Shown piece by piece: positions 8,593 to 18,037 of a stretch of 44,389 nucleotides of DNA (its first letter is position 1; each line of letters starts with the position of its first letter). The DNA comes from Planctomycetota bacterium (GTDB lineage Bacteria > Planctomycetota > UBA1135). The stretch is taken from positions 1 through 44,389 of the forward strand of contig JAPYTC010000004.1 in assembly GCA_029941685.1 (NCBI GenBank), given 5' to 3'. A program made the translations under genes and the position numbers. A model generated the notes under the pieces. That model did no database searches and had not been told where the DNA came from. It was given only the letters and a program-made list of their open reading frames with translations.

Positions 8593-9807
8593 CGTCTCTC
8601 TCTTTCGTGCCTAGCATTAGTCCTATGCACTTCATTTGTTAGTGCACAAAAGAGTAAAGACGACGACAAAGACAATAAATATAAAGAAGACCCATACACC
8701 GAAAATGTCGAAGATGTATGGCGTGCTGCTGGCTACGAAGTCATGGGAGATTTTGCTTGGGCCGATGGCCATGGTTCTATCAACATCGAAGATGCAGTTG
8801 GCGAAGAGCACCTAATCTTCATCGAGACAAAGCACTTCAAAATTGGCTGCTGCTTGCCAAATTACAAGATTTCTCGCGAAGACAAGATCGAGAAGAAAAA
8901 AATTGAAGACGAACTCAATGAGCTGCGTGAGATCATCCCCAATATTCCTAGACGAGTAAAGGTACTCGACAAATGGTTACGCTTGCACCTATTTGCGATG
9001 CGCGCCGAAAAACTTTACGCAAACATCCAAAGCATTCTGCAGATTAGCGACGACGACTTCCCTACCGGGCCTGGCCAATTAAAAGATGGCAAGTATATGG
9101 GCGAAGGTCCTTATCTAGGCATGAAGTCTAAATTTACTCTTTTGTTCTTTGATAAAGAAAGTAGCATCGGTCGATACCGTACTGCTTTTATGGGACAAAC
9201 TGGTATTGTGCCTATTCGTCATTTGTTCCCGAATGATGACACTCTGCTATATGCATGTGCCGCGCAAAATGATGGTCTTGCTTCTGACACGACCATGCAC
9301 TGCGCGATGGTTTACGCAGTGACGCAAAATCTACTTAATGGTTTCCGCCATTACAGTCATGCGATGCCAGTTTGGTTGCCGTTAGGCCTCGCGCACTCGC
9401 TGGCGCGTGATATTGACCAAAAGCGGAATTACTTTACCGACAAACGCCTCTATGACTCAGAAGACAAGAATATCTGGAAATGGGACACCAAAACGCGCAA
9501 GCGGGTCGACTACGACATTGCAGTAACTTATGATGAAATGACCACGTGGAGAAATTCTTCCGCACTGGCTTACAATGACCACGTTATGGCTTGGGCGAAG
9601 GTTGACTACCTGTTAAATGAGCACCCTGACTGGGTTGCACAGTGGCTGTACCGCATGCAAGACAGCTATGCCGGAACACTTGCCCCCTCACCAGAGCAGC
9701 AAGCAACGCGCGATAAAGAACTCGTAGCAGAAATTTTTGTCTTCGACCAAGGTGATTTCGAATCGAATTGGCAAAAATGGGTTAAAAAGAATTATAAGAA
9801 AAAATAG
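8569..9807 (+). CDS. Secreted protein of unknown function (possible degenerate metallopeptidase-like region)
   Basis: Signal peptide MTRHSLIVRLSLSCLALVLCTSFVSAQ; internal PVWLPLGLAHSLARDID resembles the zinc-peptidase 'WLxEGLAH' segment without an HExxH motif. Confidence 0.7.
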   Translation: MTRHSLIVRLSLSCLALVLCTSFVSAQKSKDDDKDNKYKEDPYTENVEDVWRAAGYEVMGDFAWADGHGSINIEDAVGEEHLIFIETKHFKIGCCLPNYKISREDKIEKKKIEDELNELREIIPNIPRRVKVLDKWLRLHLFAMRAEKLYANIQSILQISDDDFPTGPGQLKDGKYMGEGPYLGMKSKFTLLFFDKESSIGRYRTAFMGQTGIVPIRHLFPNDDTLLYACAAQNDGLASDTTMHCAMVYAVTQNLLNGFRHYSHAMPVWLPLGLAHSLARDIDQKRNYFTDKRLYDSEDKNIWKWDTKTRKRVDYDIAVTYDEMTTWRNSSALAYNDHVMAWAKVDYLLNEHPDWVAQWLYRMQDSYAGTLAPSPEQQATRDKELVAEIFVFDQGDFESNWQKWVKKNYKKK

Positions 9808-9871
9808 CGGTTTTTACTTTAGTAAAAGGCTCTAGAGCCGCTGATGTGTGTGAGGAAATCCTCATCACATC
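9806..9871 (+). promoter_or_regulatory. Cluster of hairpins between two secreted-protein genes, last one abutting the ATG
   Basis: AGCGG(9806-9810)/CCGCT(9838-9842); TTTTAC-TTTA-GTAAAA (9812-9827); palindrome GGCTCTAGAGCC (9828-9839); GATGTG(TG)TGAGG-AAAT-CCTCA(T)CACATC (9843-9871), with ATG at 9872. Confidence 0.7.
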
Positions 9872-11815
9872 ATGCGTCTCCAAAAATCCCTCTTAATCGT
9901 ACTGCTAGCTTCTTTACTTGCAGCCTGTGGGGCCGCCGGTGAAGATTCGCCTAATGGCCCGTCAAATGGTGGAGATGATCGAGGTGCCGGCGGCGGAGGT
10001 GCTGATGAGCCAGCCTACGAGCCAGAGCCGCCCCCAGGAACGGCGACTTTTTACGTAAATCACAATAGCGGCGCGAATGACGTACCGCCTGGAAACACTG
10101 CCAAGGGCTTTGCTAGTTCGCACAGTTCGGAAGGTCTCATGCTCGAATTAGCTAACACCGGTGCTGCTGGTGGCCTTCTACGCCACAATTTGCATATCAA
10201 CGCCCCGCGCGGCAACGTGCCTACTTCGTTGATGGAAGGAGAACAAATCGGCCTAAAGACATGGGTCACTGTTATGGGCACGCCATTAAATCAGTCGCCG
10301 TCAACAGACGGTGAGATATACGACTCGAGCCTGCCACCCTACGCACGGTGGACACCAATGAGCGCCGACGTTTGGGCTAACACGGTCATCACTCAGCTAG
10401 AGCATTACGAATCTTTCTATGGTTTCGTGCCGGACTGTGTTGAAATCTGGAATGAACCCGATCGTGTTGAATTTTATAACGGCGACATCGATGATTACTT
10501 GAAACTATATACTGTGACTGCACCGAAAATAAAAAATCGCTGGCCACAAATTCATATTGGCGGGATGGGGCTTGCGGGATATCGATCGAGCATGGGCGGC
10601 TCCGAATCTGCGATTCTCGCATTGATAGACCACGCAGCGGCCAACAACCTCCCGTTAGATTTCGTGTCATGGCATCACTACACAATCGGCAACGGCTTGC
10701 AGTACTCAGGCTTCTTGGAGGATTTGCAACTGCGCTTGGACAGCTACAGTATGTCAAATGTACAACTGGTGGTATCGGAATGGAACATCTACCCATCAAC
10801 AAGTGGACACGGAACCGAATTCGATAGCTCACATAGTGCTGCGAACTACGCTGGATTCCAAACCACCGCTCGCGAACTAGGATTGGACGGCAACAGTATG
10901 TTCTTGCTCCAAGATCCTTCAACAGGCAGTGGAGCCATTGACGACTTTACAGGAAACGGAATGGGTGCGATTACCACACATGGCATCAAGAAACCTGTAT
11001 TTCATGTTATAGAAACAGTCCAGGCAATGGCGGATGAACCGATGCTAACTACAGTGCGCCCCGACGAGGAGCTTAGCGTTAATGTTTATGCAACCAAAAT
11101 GGGCAATCGTGTGCGCTACGTTGTCAGCAATGATGTTGTGCCTGGGGACTGGGTATGGGCGAACCGTTTACGTGATGAGGGGTTAGCTCCAGGTTATTTG
11201 TGGCCCCTTTACTACCACGCCGCAAAGATAGGTCGGCCACATAAACCAACGGACACCGAATTGCTTGCAGAAGGCATGACTACTGCAGAAGTCACTGCGA
11301 TTAGGGACCTAGAAGACGAGTTGAATTTAGCATGGCAGTTTAAAGACGAGAACCGCCCTGTTGAAATAATCTTTGGGGGCAACGAATTGCCGAATATCGC
11401 AAACGTGCATCGCTTCGATAGCCAGCACAACAACTTCGTCGATCATATTGACGAGATCATGCCTTTCTTAGAACAAACCGAAGAAAATGCAAAATGGTTT
11501 GCCTTGCAAGCCGCGGCCGACTACTTTTTCTCACACGGCATCGTGGTCAGTCCTGAAGATTTGTCTAATTACGCTGACATGCATGAGTGGGCAATAGAAA
11601 ACGATGTCCCATACAACATCGCTAGTGCTTCGATAACAATCTACCAAAAAGCGATGGCGGAAGGGCGGTTGTTCGATGTGGGATTATTGAATAGCTTGCC
11701 ACAAATGAGTGTCACACCAATGACTGCAGAAAATGCAGAAGTTATCGCTGCTTCCGGCTCGGTCCACTTCTTTATGGAGCCGAACTCTGTTGTCATCTTT
11801 GACATATATCTATAA
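9872..11815 (+). CDS. Lipoprotein with glycoside hydrolase (GH39-like TIM barrel) domain
   Basis: Lipobox LLAAC; VEIWNEPDRVEFYNGDIDDYLKLY, FVSWHHY, LVVSEWN (candidate acid/base and nucleophile Glu); C-terminal beta-sandwich-like RFDSQHNN. Confidence 0.72.
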   Translation: MRLQKSLLIVLLASLLAACGAAGEDSPNGPSNGGDDRGAGGGGADEPAYEPEPPPGTATFYVNHNSGANDVPPGNTAKGFASSHSSEGLMLELANTGAAGGLLRHNLHINAPRGNVPTSLMEGEQIGLKTWVTVMGTPLNQSPSTDGEIYDSSLPPYARWTPMSADVWANTVITQLEHYESFYGFVPDCVEIWNEPDRVEFYNGDIDDYLKLYTVTAPKIKNRWPQIHIGGMGLAGYRSSMGGSESAILALIDHAAANNLPLDFVSWHHYTIGNGLQYSGFLEDLQLRLDSYSMSNVQLVVSEWNIYPSTSGHGTEFDSSHSAANYAGFQTTARELGLDGNSMFLLQDPSTGSGAIDDFTGNGMGAITTHGIKKPVFHVIETVQAMADEPMLTTVRPDEELSVNVYATKMGNRVRYVVSNDVVPGDWVWANRLRDEGLAPGYLWPLYYHAAKIGRPHKPTDTELLAEGMTTAEVTAIRDLEDELNLAWQFKDENRPVEIIFGGNELPNIANVHRFDSQHNNFVDHIDEIMPFLEQTEENAKWFALQAAADYFFSHGIVVSPEDLSNYADMHEWAIENDVPYNIASASITIYQKAMAEGRLFDVGLLNSLPQMSVTPMTAENAEVIAASGSVHFFMEPNSVVIFDIYL

Positions 11816-12310
11816 TCAATCGGCGGTGTAATACCAAACACCGCGTTGCCCTTGGGTTTCTTCAACCGCCATACGCATCGAATGAACCTCCACATCGGAG
11901 AAGTTCAGCTGCAATTTTTCGAGTAACCGGCGGCCAATGTATGTCGCTAAGTTTTCTGCAGAAGTGTTGTTAACCGGCAAAACGATAACGTCTTCTCTGG
12001 GTGCGGCATAATAACGTTCGCGATAACGTACTTCGATGACATCATCTTCACGGATGTTACATGTTAGCTCGTGATGCTCTCCGGGTATCAACCAACGCTC
12101 GTCTAAAGCATCTACGATCTCACGGATTAACGGTTTAACTTGTGTGAAGTCAATGACTAATCCGTACTGCGACAAGCTACCGGACACTTCGCAGTACACA
12201 CGGTAGTTGTGTCCGTGCAAACGTTCGGCGGTGCCATCAGGAAATATCAAAAAGTGCGCCGCAGAGAACTTTAAATATTCTTTCTTGATTTCGATTGACC
12301 AGCGTTCCAT
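11816..12310 (-). CDS. queD: 6-pyruvoyl-tetrahydropterin synthase / 6-carboxy-tetrahydropterin synthase (QueD-like)
   Basis: KEYLKFSAAHFLIF..ERLHGHNYRVYCEVSG..DFTQVKPLI; PTPS zinc/His motifs. Confidence 0.85.
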   Translation of the reverse strand: MERWSIEIKKEYLKFSAAHFLIFPDGTAERLHGHNYRVYCEVSGSLSQYGLVIDFTQVKPLIREIVDALDERWLIPGEHHELTCNIREDDVIEVRYRERYYAAPREDVIVLPVNNTSAENLATYIGRRLLEKLQLNFSDVEVHSMRMAVEETQGQRGVWYYTAD

Positions 12311-12313
12311 TTT

Positions 12314-13138
12314 TTATATTGAGATGTCTGCTAGAGAAAAGACTGGGCCCTCAGTGCAAGTTTTCGCATAAGGCCAATCAGTAAATTTACCATCAACACT
12401 AGTCGGCACCGGACATGCATTACATACGCCAAAACCACAACCCATGTATGTTTCGAGGCTTAAGTAGGCGTTGAGGTTGCGCAAGCGAGCAAAGTCAGCG
12501 AAAGCATGTAGTAAGCCAGCTGGCCCGCAGGCGACAATCACTGATTTTTTTGAAATGCGCTTTTTATCGAGCTCGGTGGCGAGACAAGCGATGACGTTTC
12601 CTTTGAACCCATGACTGCCGTCATCGGTTGAGTAATGCATGTTAATGCCTAATGCATCAAATGACTGATGATCGAAAAGGTGGCGCTGCGTGCGCCCGCC
12701 AAAAAACATGTGAGTGTTTTCTCTGGCACCAAGGGCGATGCGTTGTTGCGCATAAATTAAAAATGGTGCCGAACCGACACCGCCAGCAACCATGACCACA
12801 TCTTGTTCGACAGCTGCGACGTCGAAGCCGTTGCCTAACGGCAGTAAGCAGCGCAACATAGTACCTATGGGTGCATCAACTAGAGCAGCAGTGCCCTTGC
12901 CCATTTTTTGAATGAGAAAAGTAAACCTATTGGGTGCTGGCCGCTCGTACAACGAAAATGGGCGAGCAATGACCGTCGGCGAGTTCTCTGCCAATGACAA
13001 CATCGCAAACTGCCCGGGGCCAAAATCGCTAGTGATGTCCTCTATCTCGACGTCGATAACCCAAGTTTGCTCGCCAACTTCGCGGGTGGCGACAATTGGA
13101 GCTAAAACGGCTTGAGTGCTATCTAAGGACAGTGACAT
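12314..13138 (-). CDS. pyrK: Dihydroorotate dehydrogenase electron-transfer subunit-like flavoprotein (PyrK family)
   Basis: ARPFSLYE FAD motif, VAGGVGSAPFL, C-terminal [2Fe-2S] cysteines LSLETYMGCGFGVCNACPVP...TCTEGPVF. Confidence 0.82.
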   Translation of the reverse strand: MSLSLDSTQAVLAPIVATREVGEQTWVIDVEIEDITSDFGPGQFAMLSLAENSPTVIARPFSLYERPAPNRFTFLIQKMGKGTAALVDAPIGTMLRCLLPLGNGFDVAAVEQDVVMVAGGVGSAPFLIYAQQRIALGARENTHMFFGGRTQRHLFDHQSFDALGINMHYSTDDGSHGFKGNVIACLATELDKKRISKKSVIVACGPAGLLHAFADFARLRNLNAYLSLETYMGCGFGVCNACPVPTSVDGKFTDWPYAKTCTEGPVFSLADISI

Positions 13139-13176
13139 GCCCTAATTGTAGCCTCGCGCAGGATTACAATATAGCT

Positions 13177-13614
13177 GTGATTTCTAACGACAATCCGGTG
13201 ACCGCAAGTGGTGTGGTGCTTTACTCTTTAGAGGAAGGTAAAGTAAAGTTTTTGCTACTGCAAAGTGCTCGCCACCAAACTTGGGGCTTCGCCAAGGGTC
13301 ATGTTGACAGTAACGAAACACTAATGGAGTGTGCTTTGCGCGAAGTATCTGAAGAAACTGGATACAACTTAACGACAGACGATGTGTTCGAAGTATTCAA
13401 TGATTGCGCAACATACCTATTGCCAGGCACGAGCACACTTAAGCGCACTGTGATGTTTCTTGCGACTAAGCCCGTTGCTGCCAACGGATTACGAGTATCC
13501 GGCGAGCATCAACAATTTAAATGGTGCGATTTAAGTGCCGCACTCAAATTACTTGGGCACCAACAATCGAAAACATGTTTGCTGCGCGCGTCTGATTGGG
13601 TAGAAAACAACTAA
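13177..13614 (+). CDS. NUDIX hydrolase (Ap4A hydrolase-like)
   Basis: Nudix box GHVDSNETLMECALREVSEETGYN; GTG start at 13177 preferred over the upstream track start. Confidence 0.85.
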   Translation: MISNDNPVTASGVVLYSLEEGKVKFLLLQSARHQTWGFAKGHVDSNETLMECALREVSEETGYNLTTDDVFEVFNDCATYLLPGTSTLKRTVMFLATKPVAANGLRVSGEHQQFKWCDLSAALKLLGHQQSKTCLLRASDWVENN

Positions 13615-14207
13615 TGGATGTTGCCGCAGCACATGACATCCTTAACCACGTTGATACGCATGGTGAATCTTGGCCTCAACACTGTAGGCAAGTTGCGCGA
13701 GTGGCAAGCCGTTTGGCCACCGCGTTAAATGAAAATGGGGCCGAGCTCGATGCCGGATTATGCGAGCGGCAGGCGTTACTGCATGACATCGGCCGCAGCA
13801 AAACCCACGGGCCACTCCATGGTTGGAGCGGCTTCACCATCTTGCGGGGCATGGGACACCCCGCCGAAGCACGGGGCTGTCTTGCACATTGGACAAAAGG
13901 CCGTGGCCGCAAAGAATTAGAAGTCGTGCCCATCTGGAAACCGTCCTTTGTAGTCCGCGTGTTTGAAATTTTCGACAAGCAGCCATGGGATATTTACGAT
14001 TCGGTAGTTAGCGTTGCCGATTCTTCAGTACGCCATACCGAAATCGTGTCGATCGAATGCCGCCATCAAGATTTGTTCGACCGCTACGGAGATTCCATCT
14101 GGATGCGCCGCGCTGCCGAACTTGCCCATATTCACGCCACTGAGTTGAGCGATATATTAAAATCTCCCGTCGCTGAGCTGCTAAGCCCGCTCTACGGCAC
14201 TGAATAA
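13614..14207 (+). CDS. HD-domain phosphohydrolase
   Basis: HCRQVARVASRLATAL..ALLHDIGRSKTHGPLHGWSG; ATG overlaps the NUDIX stop (TAATG). Confidence 0.82.
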   Translation: MDVAAAHDILNHVDTHGESWPQHCRQVARVASRLATALNENGAELDAGLCERQALLHDIGRSKTHGPLHGWSGFTILRGMGHPAEARGCLAHWTKGRGRKELEVVPIWKPSFVVRVFEIFDKQPWDIYDSVVSVADSSVRHTEIVSIECRHQDLFDRYGDSIWMRRAAELAHIHATELSDILKSPVAELLSPLYGTE

Positions 14208-15916
14208 TGACTACTACCCCGCCACTTCACGGCCTCGACACCTTTGCCTTGACAATTCGTCAAGCAGTGTCTTCTGCCATCGACGTCAAGATTGATTTAA
14301 TTTCGCTAGAGCGCCCACGCCAAGAAAGCTTAGGTGAATTTGCATTGCCATGTTTTCGCTTCGCCAAGCAGGCGAAATTAGCGCCTCCAGCTTTAGCGTC
14401 TAAGCTTGCCGACGAACTTGCTATCGAAAATGTTAACTGCGAAGCAGTGGGGCCGTTTTTGAACTTTCGAATCGATGCTAACTCGTTAGCGCGGTCGATT
14501 GTAACTTCAGCACAAAACGACAACTATGCAGGAGATAACCAAGACTTGACCACCTTGGTTGAGTTCTCTTCGCCAAACATCGCAAAGCCAATGCATATTG
14601 GCCATATGCGGACTACTGTAATCGGTGCAGCTCTCAGTCGTATTTACTCACACCTCGGTCATGATGTAAAACGCATTAACCACCTCGGTGATTGGGGCTC
14701 TCAATTTGGCAAATTAGTTGCAGCGTGGCAGCGCTGGGGTTCTGAAGACAAGCTCAACGAACTACCTATTGCACATTTGCTCGAGCTATACGTGCGTTAC
14801 CACGAAGAAGAAAAAAACGACAAAACTTTAGCTGTCGATGCAAAAAAATATTTTCAACAGCTAGAATCCGGGGAGGACAATCAAACACGAGCCACCTGGA
14901 AGCAATTCACTGCGCTATCTCTAACCGAATTTGACAAAGTCTATGCACGCTTTGGCATTGAGTTTGATTATGTGCGCGGCGAATCATGGTACGAAGATCA
15001 ACTCGACGACATGATTACTTGGCTTGACGAATGCGGTGTTACCGAATTGTCCGATGGCGCAACCATTGTTAATCTTGAAGAACAAGGGATTAAAACTCCC
15101 AGCTTAGTAAAGACGGCGCACGGCACGACTCTTTATGCCACGCGCGACTTAGCAGCTGCAAAGTCTCGCTGGGAGGAATTCAAGTTTGATCATTCTTTGT
15201 ATGTAGTTGGCGCCGAGCAAACGCTTCATTTTCAACAATTAAAGGCCGTATTGTCGCGATGTGGTGTTGAATGGGAAAAACGTATGGAGCATATTCCGTT
15301 TGGACTGATTCGTCTTACCGAAGGCAAGTTGTCTACACGCGAAGGACGAGTAATCGCACTCGTGGATGTGCTCAATCGCTCAGTCGAATTAGCTGCTAAG
15401 TCTATTGAACAAAAAAACCCCGATTTGCCGAACAAAGAGACCGTCGCCGAACAAGTTGGCTTGGGCGCGATTGTGTTCCACGATCTCAAGCACCAACGTC
15501 AAAAAGATGTGGTGTTTGACTGGAAAGAAGTTTTGTCTTTCGAAGGCGATACCGGCCCTTACCTGCAATACACCCATGCACGCTGCTGTTCTATTTTACG
15601 CCGCGCCGAAAAAGATGTGCCGCAGCTTGACGACATTGATTTTTCAGTGCTCGAAGGGGGGCGCGAATTATGGGTAGCCATCGGACGTCTCCCGCAGGCT
15701 GTCCGCGAGGCTGCTGCAAAACGCGAACCCATGTTGATTGCAAATGCTCTGCTTAAAGTTGCAGCTGCCGGTAATGGGTTTTATCGTGACAATCAAGTGT
15801 TGGGCACTAACGACGACAATCTAGAAAAAGCACGCTTAGTTGCGATTGACACGTTGCGCAAAACCTTAGCGCTGGGCATGAAATTACTTGGCGTTCCGAC
15901 TCCGCAAGAAATGTAA
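14207..15916 (+). CDS. argS: Arginyl-tRNA synthetase
   Basis: VEFSSPNIAKPMHIGHMRTTVIG (HIGH signature), INHLGDWGSQFGKL, QYTHARCCSILRR. Confidence 0.96.
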   Translation: MTTTPPLHGLDTFALTIRQAVSSAIDVKIDLISLERPRQESLGEFALPCFRFAKQAKLAPPALASKLADELAIENVNCEAVGPFLNFRIDANSLARSIVTSAQNDNYAGDNQDLTTLVEFSSPNIAKPMHIGHMRTTVIGAALSRIYSHLGHDVKRINHLGDWGSQFGKLVAAWQRWGSEDKLNELPIAHLLELYVRYHEEEKNDKTLAVDAKKYFQQLESGEDNQTRATWKQFTALSLTEFDKVYARFGIEFDYVRGESWYEDQLDDMITWLDECGVTELSDGATIVNLEEQGIKTPSLVKTAHGTTLYATRDLAAAKSRWEEFKFDHSLYVVGAEQTLHFQQLKAVLSRCGVEWEKRMEHIPFGLIRLTEGKLSTREGRVIALVDVLNRSVELAAKSIEQKNPDLPNKETVAEQVGLGAIVFHDLKHQRQKDVVFDWKEVLSFEGDTGPYLQYTHARCCSILRRAEKDVPQLDDIDFSVLEGGRELWVAIGRLPQAVREAAAKREPMLIANALLKVAAAGNGFYRDNQVLGTNDDNLEKARLVAIDTLRKTLALGMKLLGVPTPQEM

Positions 15917-15917
15917 T

Positions 15918-16439
15918 ATGGCAATCGACCTAAACAAATTTATCCGCGACATTCCCGATTACCCTAAACCGGGTATTATCTTCAAAGACATCACCCCGCT
16001 GTTGCAAGATGCTGATGCACTGCGCCAATCGATTCTAGACATGGCCGTCATCGCTAAACGATATGACGTCACGCACATCGCTGGCATTGAATCACGCGGA
16101 TTTATTTTTGGTACTGCCCTCGCTGTCGAACTGGGTTTAGGGTTTTTACCGATTCGCAAGCCAGGCAAGCTACCCTGGAAAACCTTCGCCGAGGCTTACG
16201 AGCTTGAATACGGTAGCGACAAGCTAGAGATTCATGTTGACGCCTCTGCTGCTGGCGAGCGCGTGTTGCTAATTGACGATTTGTTAGCAACTGGCGGAAC
16301 TGCCGAAGCTTCTGTCAAGCTCATTCGCCATACAGGCGCCGAAGTTATGGCGTGCTGCGTGCTGCTCGAGCTAGAATTCTTGCACGGGCGCGAAAAGCTG
16401 CACGGTGTGCCGATGCATTCATTGATAAAAATTAAGTGA
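15918..16439 (+). CDS. apt: Adenine phosphoribosyltransferase
   Basis: IRDIPDYPKPGIIFKDITPLLQD, GIESRGFIFG, VLLIDDLLATGGTAEA (PRPP motif). Confidence 0.95.
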   Translation: MAIDLNKFIRDIPDYPKPGIIFKDITPLLQDADALRQSILDMAVIAKRYDVTHIAGIESRGFIFGTALAVELGLGFLPIRKPGKLPWKTFAEAYELEYGSDKLEIHVDASAAGERVLLIDDLLATGGTAEASVKLIRHTGAEVMACCVLLELEFLHGREKLHGVPMHSLIKIK

Positions 16440-16482
16440 GCTAAGTGTAGAGTCTGACCACTGCCTACAATAGACTTTGTCT

Positions 16483-17265
16483 ATGGCTGATGCCACTACC
16501 AACCCCGCAGGCTCTCCCCAAGTTTCTACCGAAGATCTTTGGACTGAGTTAAGAAAGACTAATGACGAAGATATTCGCCATGAAATCGTGCGTCGTCATC
16601 AACCTTTGGTGCGTTTCCTTGCCGAACATATGGCGCGCAAATTGCCTCGTTCTGTCGACGTAGACGACTTGGCCCAAGAAGGTTCTTTCGGATTGATGGA
16701 CGCCATCAACAAGTTCGACCCCGAACGTGGCATCAAATTCAAAACCTATTGCTCAACCAGAATTCGTGGCGCGATTTTAGATTCGCTGCGCTCTCAAGAT
16801 TGGGTGCCGCGTCTGACTCGCCAGCGCGCAGTAAAAATTCAAAACTTCACCGCCGATTTTCTAGAAGATCAGGGGCGCGAGCCGTCTCTCGAAGAGATTT
16901 CTACGGCGCTTGAGATTCCGATGAAGGCCGTAAAAAATGCGCAGCCATTGGCAATGAATCAAGTATCGGATCGTCGTCCACAACCTAACGAAGACTACGA
17001 TAACAGCCTAGACAGCATCAGTGAATCAAAAGAAGACAACCCTTTTGATGCTGCCAATCGCAAAGATTTAGTGGCCGTCATTACCGACCAACTCGGAGAG
17101 AAAGAGCGTTCGATTCTGCAGATGTACTACATTCAAGGATTGACCTTACGCGAAATTGGCAGCGCACTTTCAATCACTGAATCGCGTGTGTGCCAAATTC
17201 ACTCTAACGTGATTAAACGCCTGCGCACCAAGCTAAAAGGTGATGCTGACAAGTTCTCGGCTTAA
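16483..17265 (+). CDS. RNA polymerase sigma factor, FliA/WhiG (sigma-28)-like
   Basis: DVDDLAQEGSFGLMDAINKFDPERGIKFKTYCSTRIRGAILDSLRSQDWVPRLTR; C-terminal region 4 LTLREIGSALSITESRVCQIHSN. Confidence 0.9.
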   Translation: MADATTNPAGSPQVSTEDLWTELRKTNDEDIRHEIVRRHQPLVRFLAEHMARKLPRSVDVDDLAQEGSFGLMDAINKFDPERGIKFKTYCSTRIRGAILDSLRSQDWVPRLTRQRAVKIQNFTADFLEDQGREPSLEEISTALEIPMKAVKNAQPLAMNQVSDRRPQPNEDYDNSLDSISESKEDNPFDAANRKDLVAVITDQLGEKERSILQMYYIQGLTLREIGSALSITESRVCQIHSNVIKRLRTKLKGDADKFSA

Positions 17266-18037
17266 ACGGTTACATGCCAAATTGCCTGCGCGGCGGTTAT
17301 TTGCCCGCAACATTGAAATCGTTGAACAGTGCCAATCAACCAACGACGAATTAAAAGAGCGCATTGCTGCAGGCGAAAATGTTAGCAATACTTTATTGGT
17401 AGCAAACGACCAACAATCTGGACGCGGACGCTCAGCGCGCGATTGGTGGTCGGGAGATGCGGGCGACAATTTATGTTTCAGCTTAGGATTGAGAAATGAA
17501 AACATGGCACCACACATTGTTGGCTTGGTCGGAGCCGTCGCATTAGCTGATGTTTGTCAGCAGCTGTTGCCAAATGAGCGGCTTGCCATTAAATGGCCCA
17601 ATGACATACTGCTCAATGGCTCAAAACTGGCCGGGTTTTTATGTGAGCTTCCAGCTGGTGGCGACACACTCATTCTAGGGCTAGGGGTGAACGTAAACAC
17701 TAAACCACCCTCCGATGAGGTCCCCTATTCGGTTGCTTGCCTGAACGAGCACAATCTCAAGATTACTCCACTAGAATTACTGGCACTAGTCATGCACCGC
17801 TTCGAATCACTGATAGTGCGTTATCAGCGCCACGGCAGCAGCGATTTTGAAGATGGCTTTCTGAATTATTTACAATTATGGGCGCCAAATGGTGTAAGAA
17901 ATCCTACTAACCAAAAGGCGGGCGCGTTGTTAAAATTTTCGGTCGCAAATGGCTTAACCCTCGATGTTGACGGCGAACAGTTCACCCAAGCGATGGAAGC
18001 CATTAATTGCCTCGAAAAGATTAATAATGTCACGTAA
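17243..18037 (+). CDS. birA: Biotin-[acetyl-CoA-carboxylase] ligase
   Basis: QCQSTNDELKERI, QQSGRGRSARDWWS, IKWPNDILLNGSKLAGFL. Confidence 0.92.
   Translation: MLTSSRLKRLHAKLPARRLFARNIEIVEQCQSTNDELKERIAAGENVSNTLLVANDQQSGRGRSARDWWSGDAGDNLCFSLGLRNENMAPHIVGLVGAVALADVCQQLLPNERLAIKWPNDILLNGSKLAGFLCELPAGGDTLILGLGVNVNTKPPSDEVPYSVACLNEHNLKITPLELLALVMHRFESLIVRYQRHGSSDFEDGFLNYLQLWAPNGVRNPTNQKAGALLKFSVANGLTLDVDGEQFTQAMEAINCLEKINNVT

Noticed and set aside
11823-11844. GCGGTGT..ACACCGC hairpin as bidirectional terminator for the 9872 and queD-like genes
   Set aside because: It lies inside the queD-like coding end and lacks a clear U-tract.
13140-13173. CCCTAATTGTA shared between 8582-8592 and 13140-13150 as a common operator; ATTGTA..TACAAT inverted repeat
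   Set aside because: An 11-nt AT-rich match and a 6-bp repeat are too weak to support without genome-wide enrichment.
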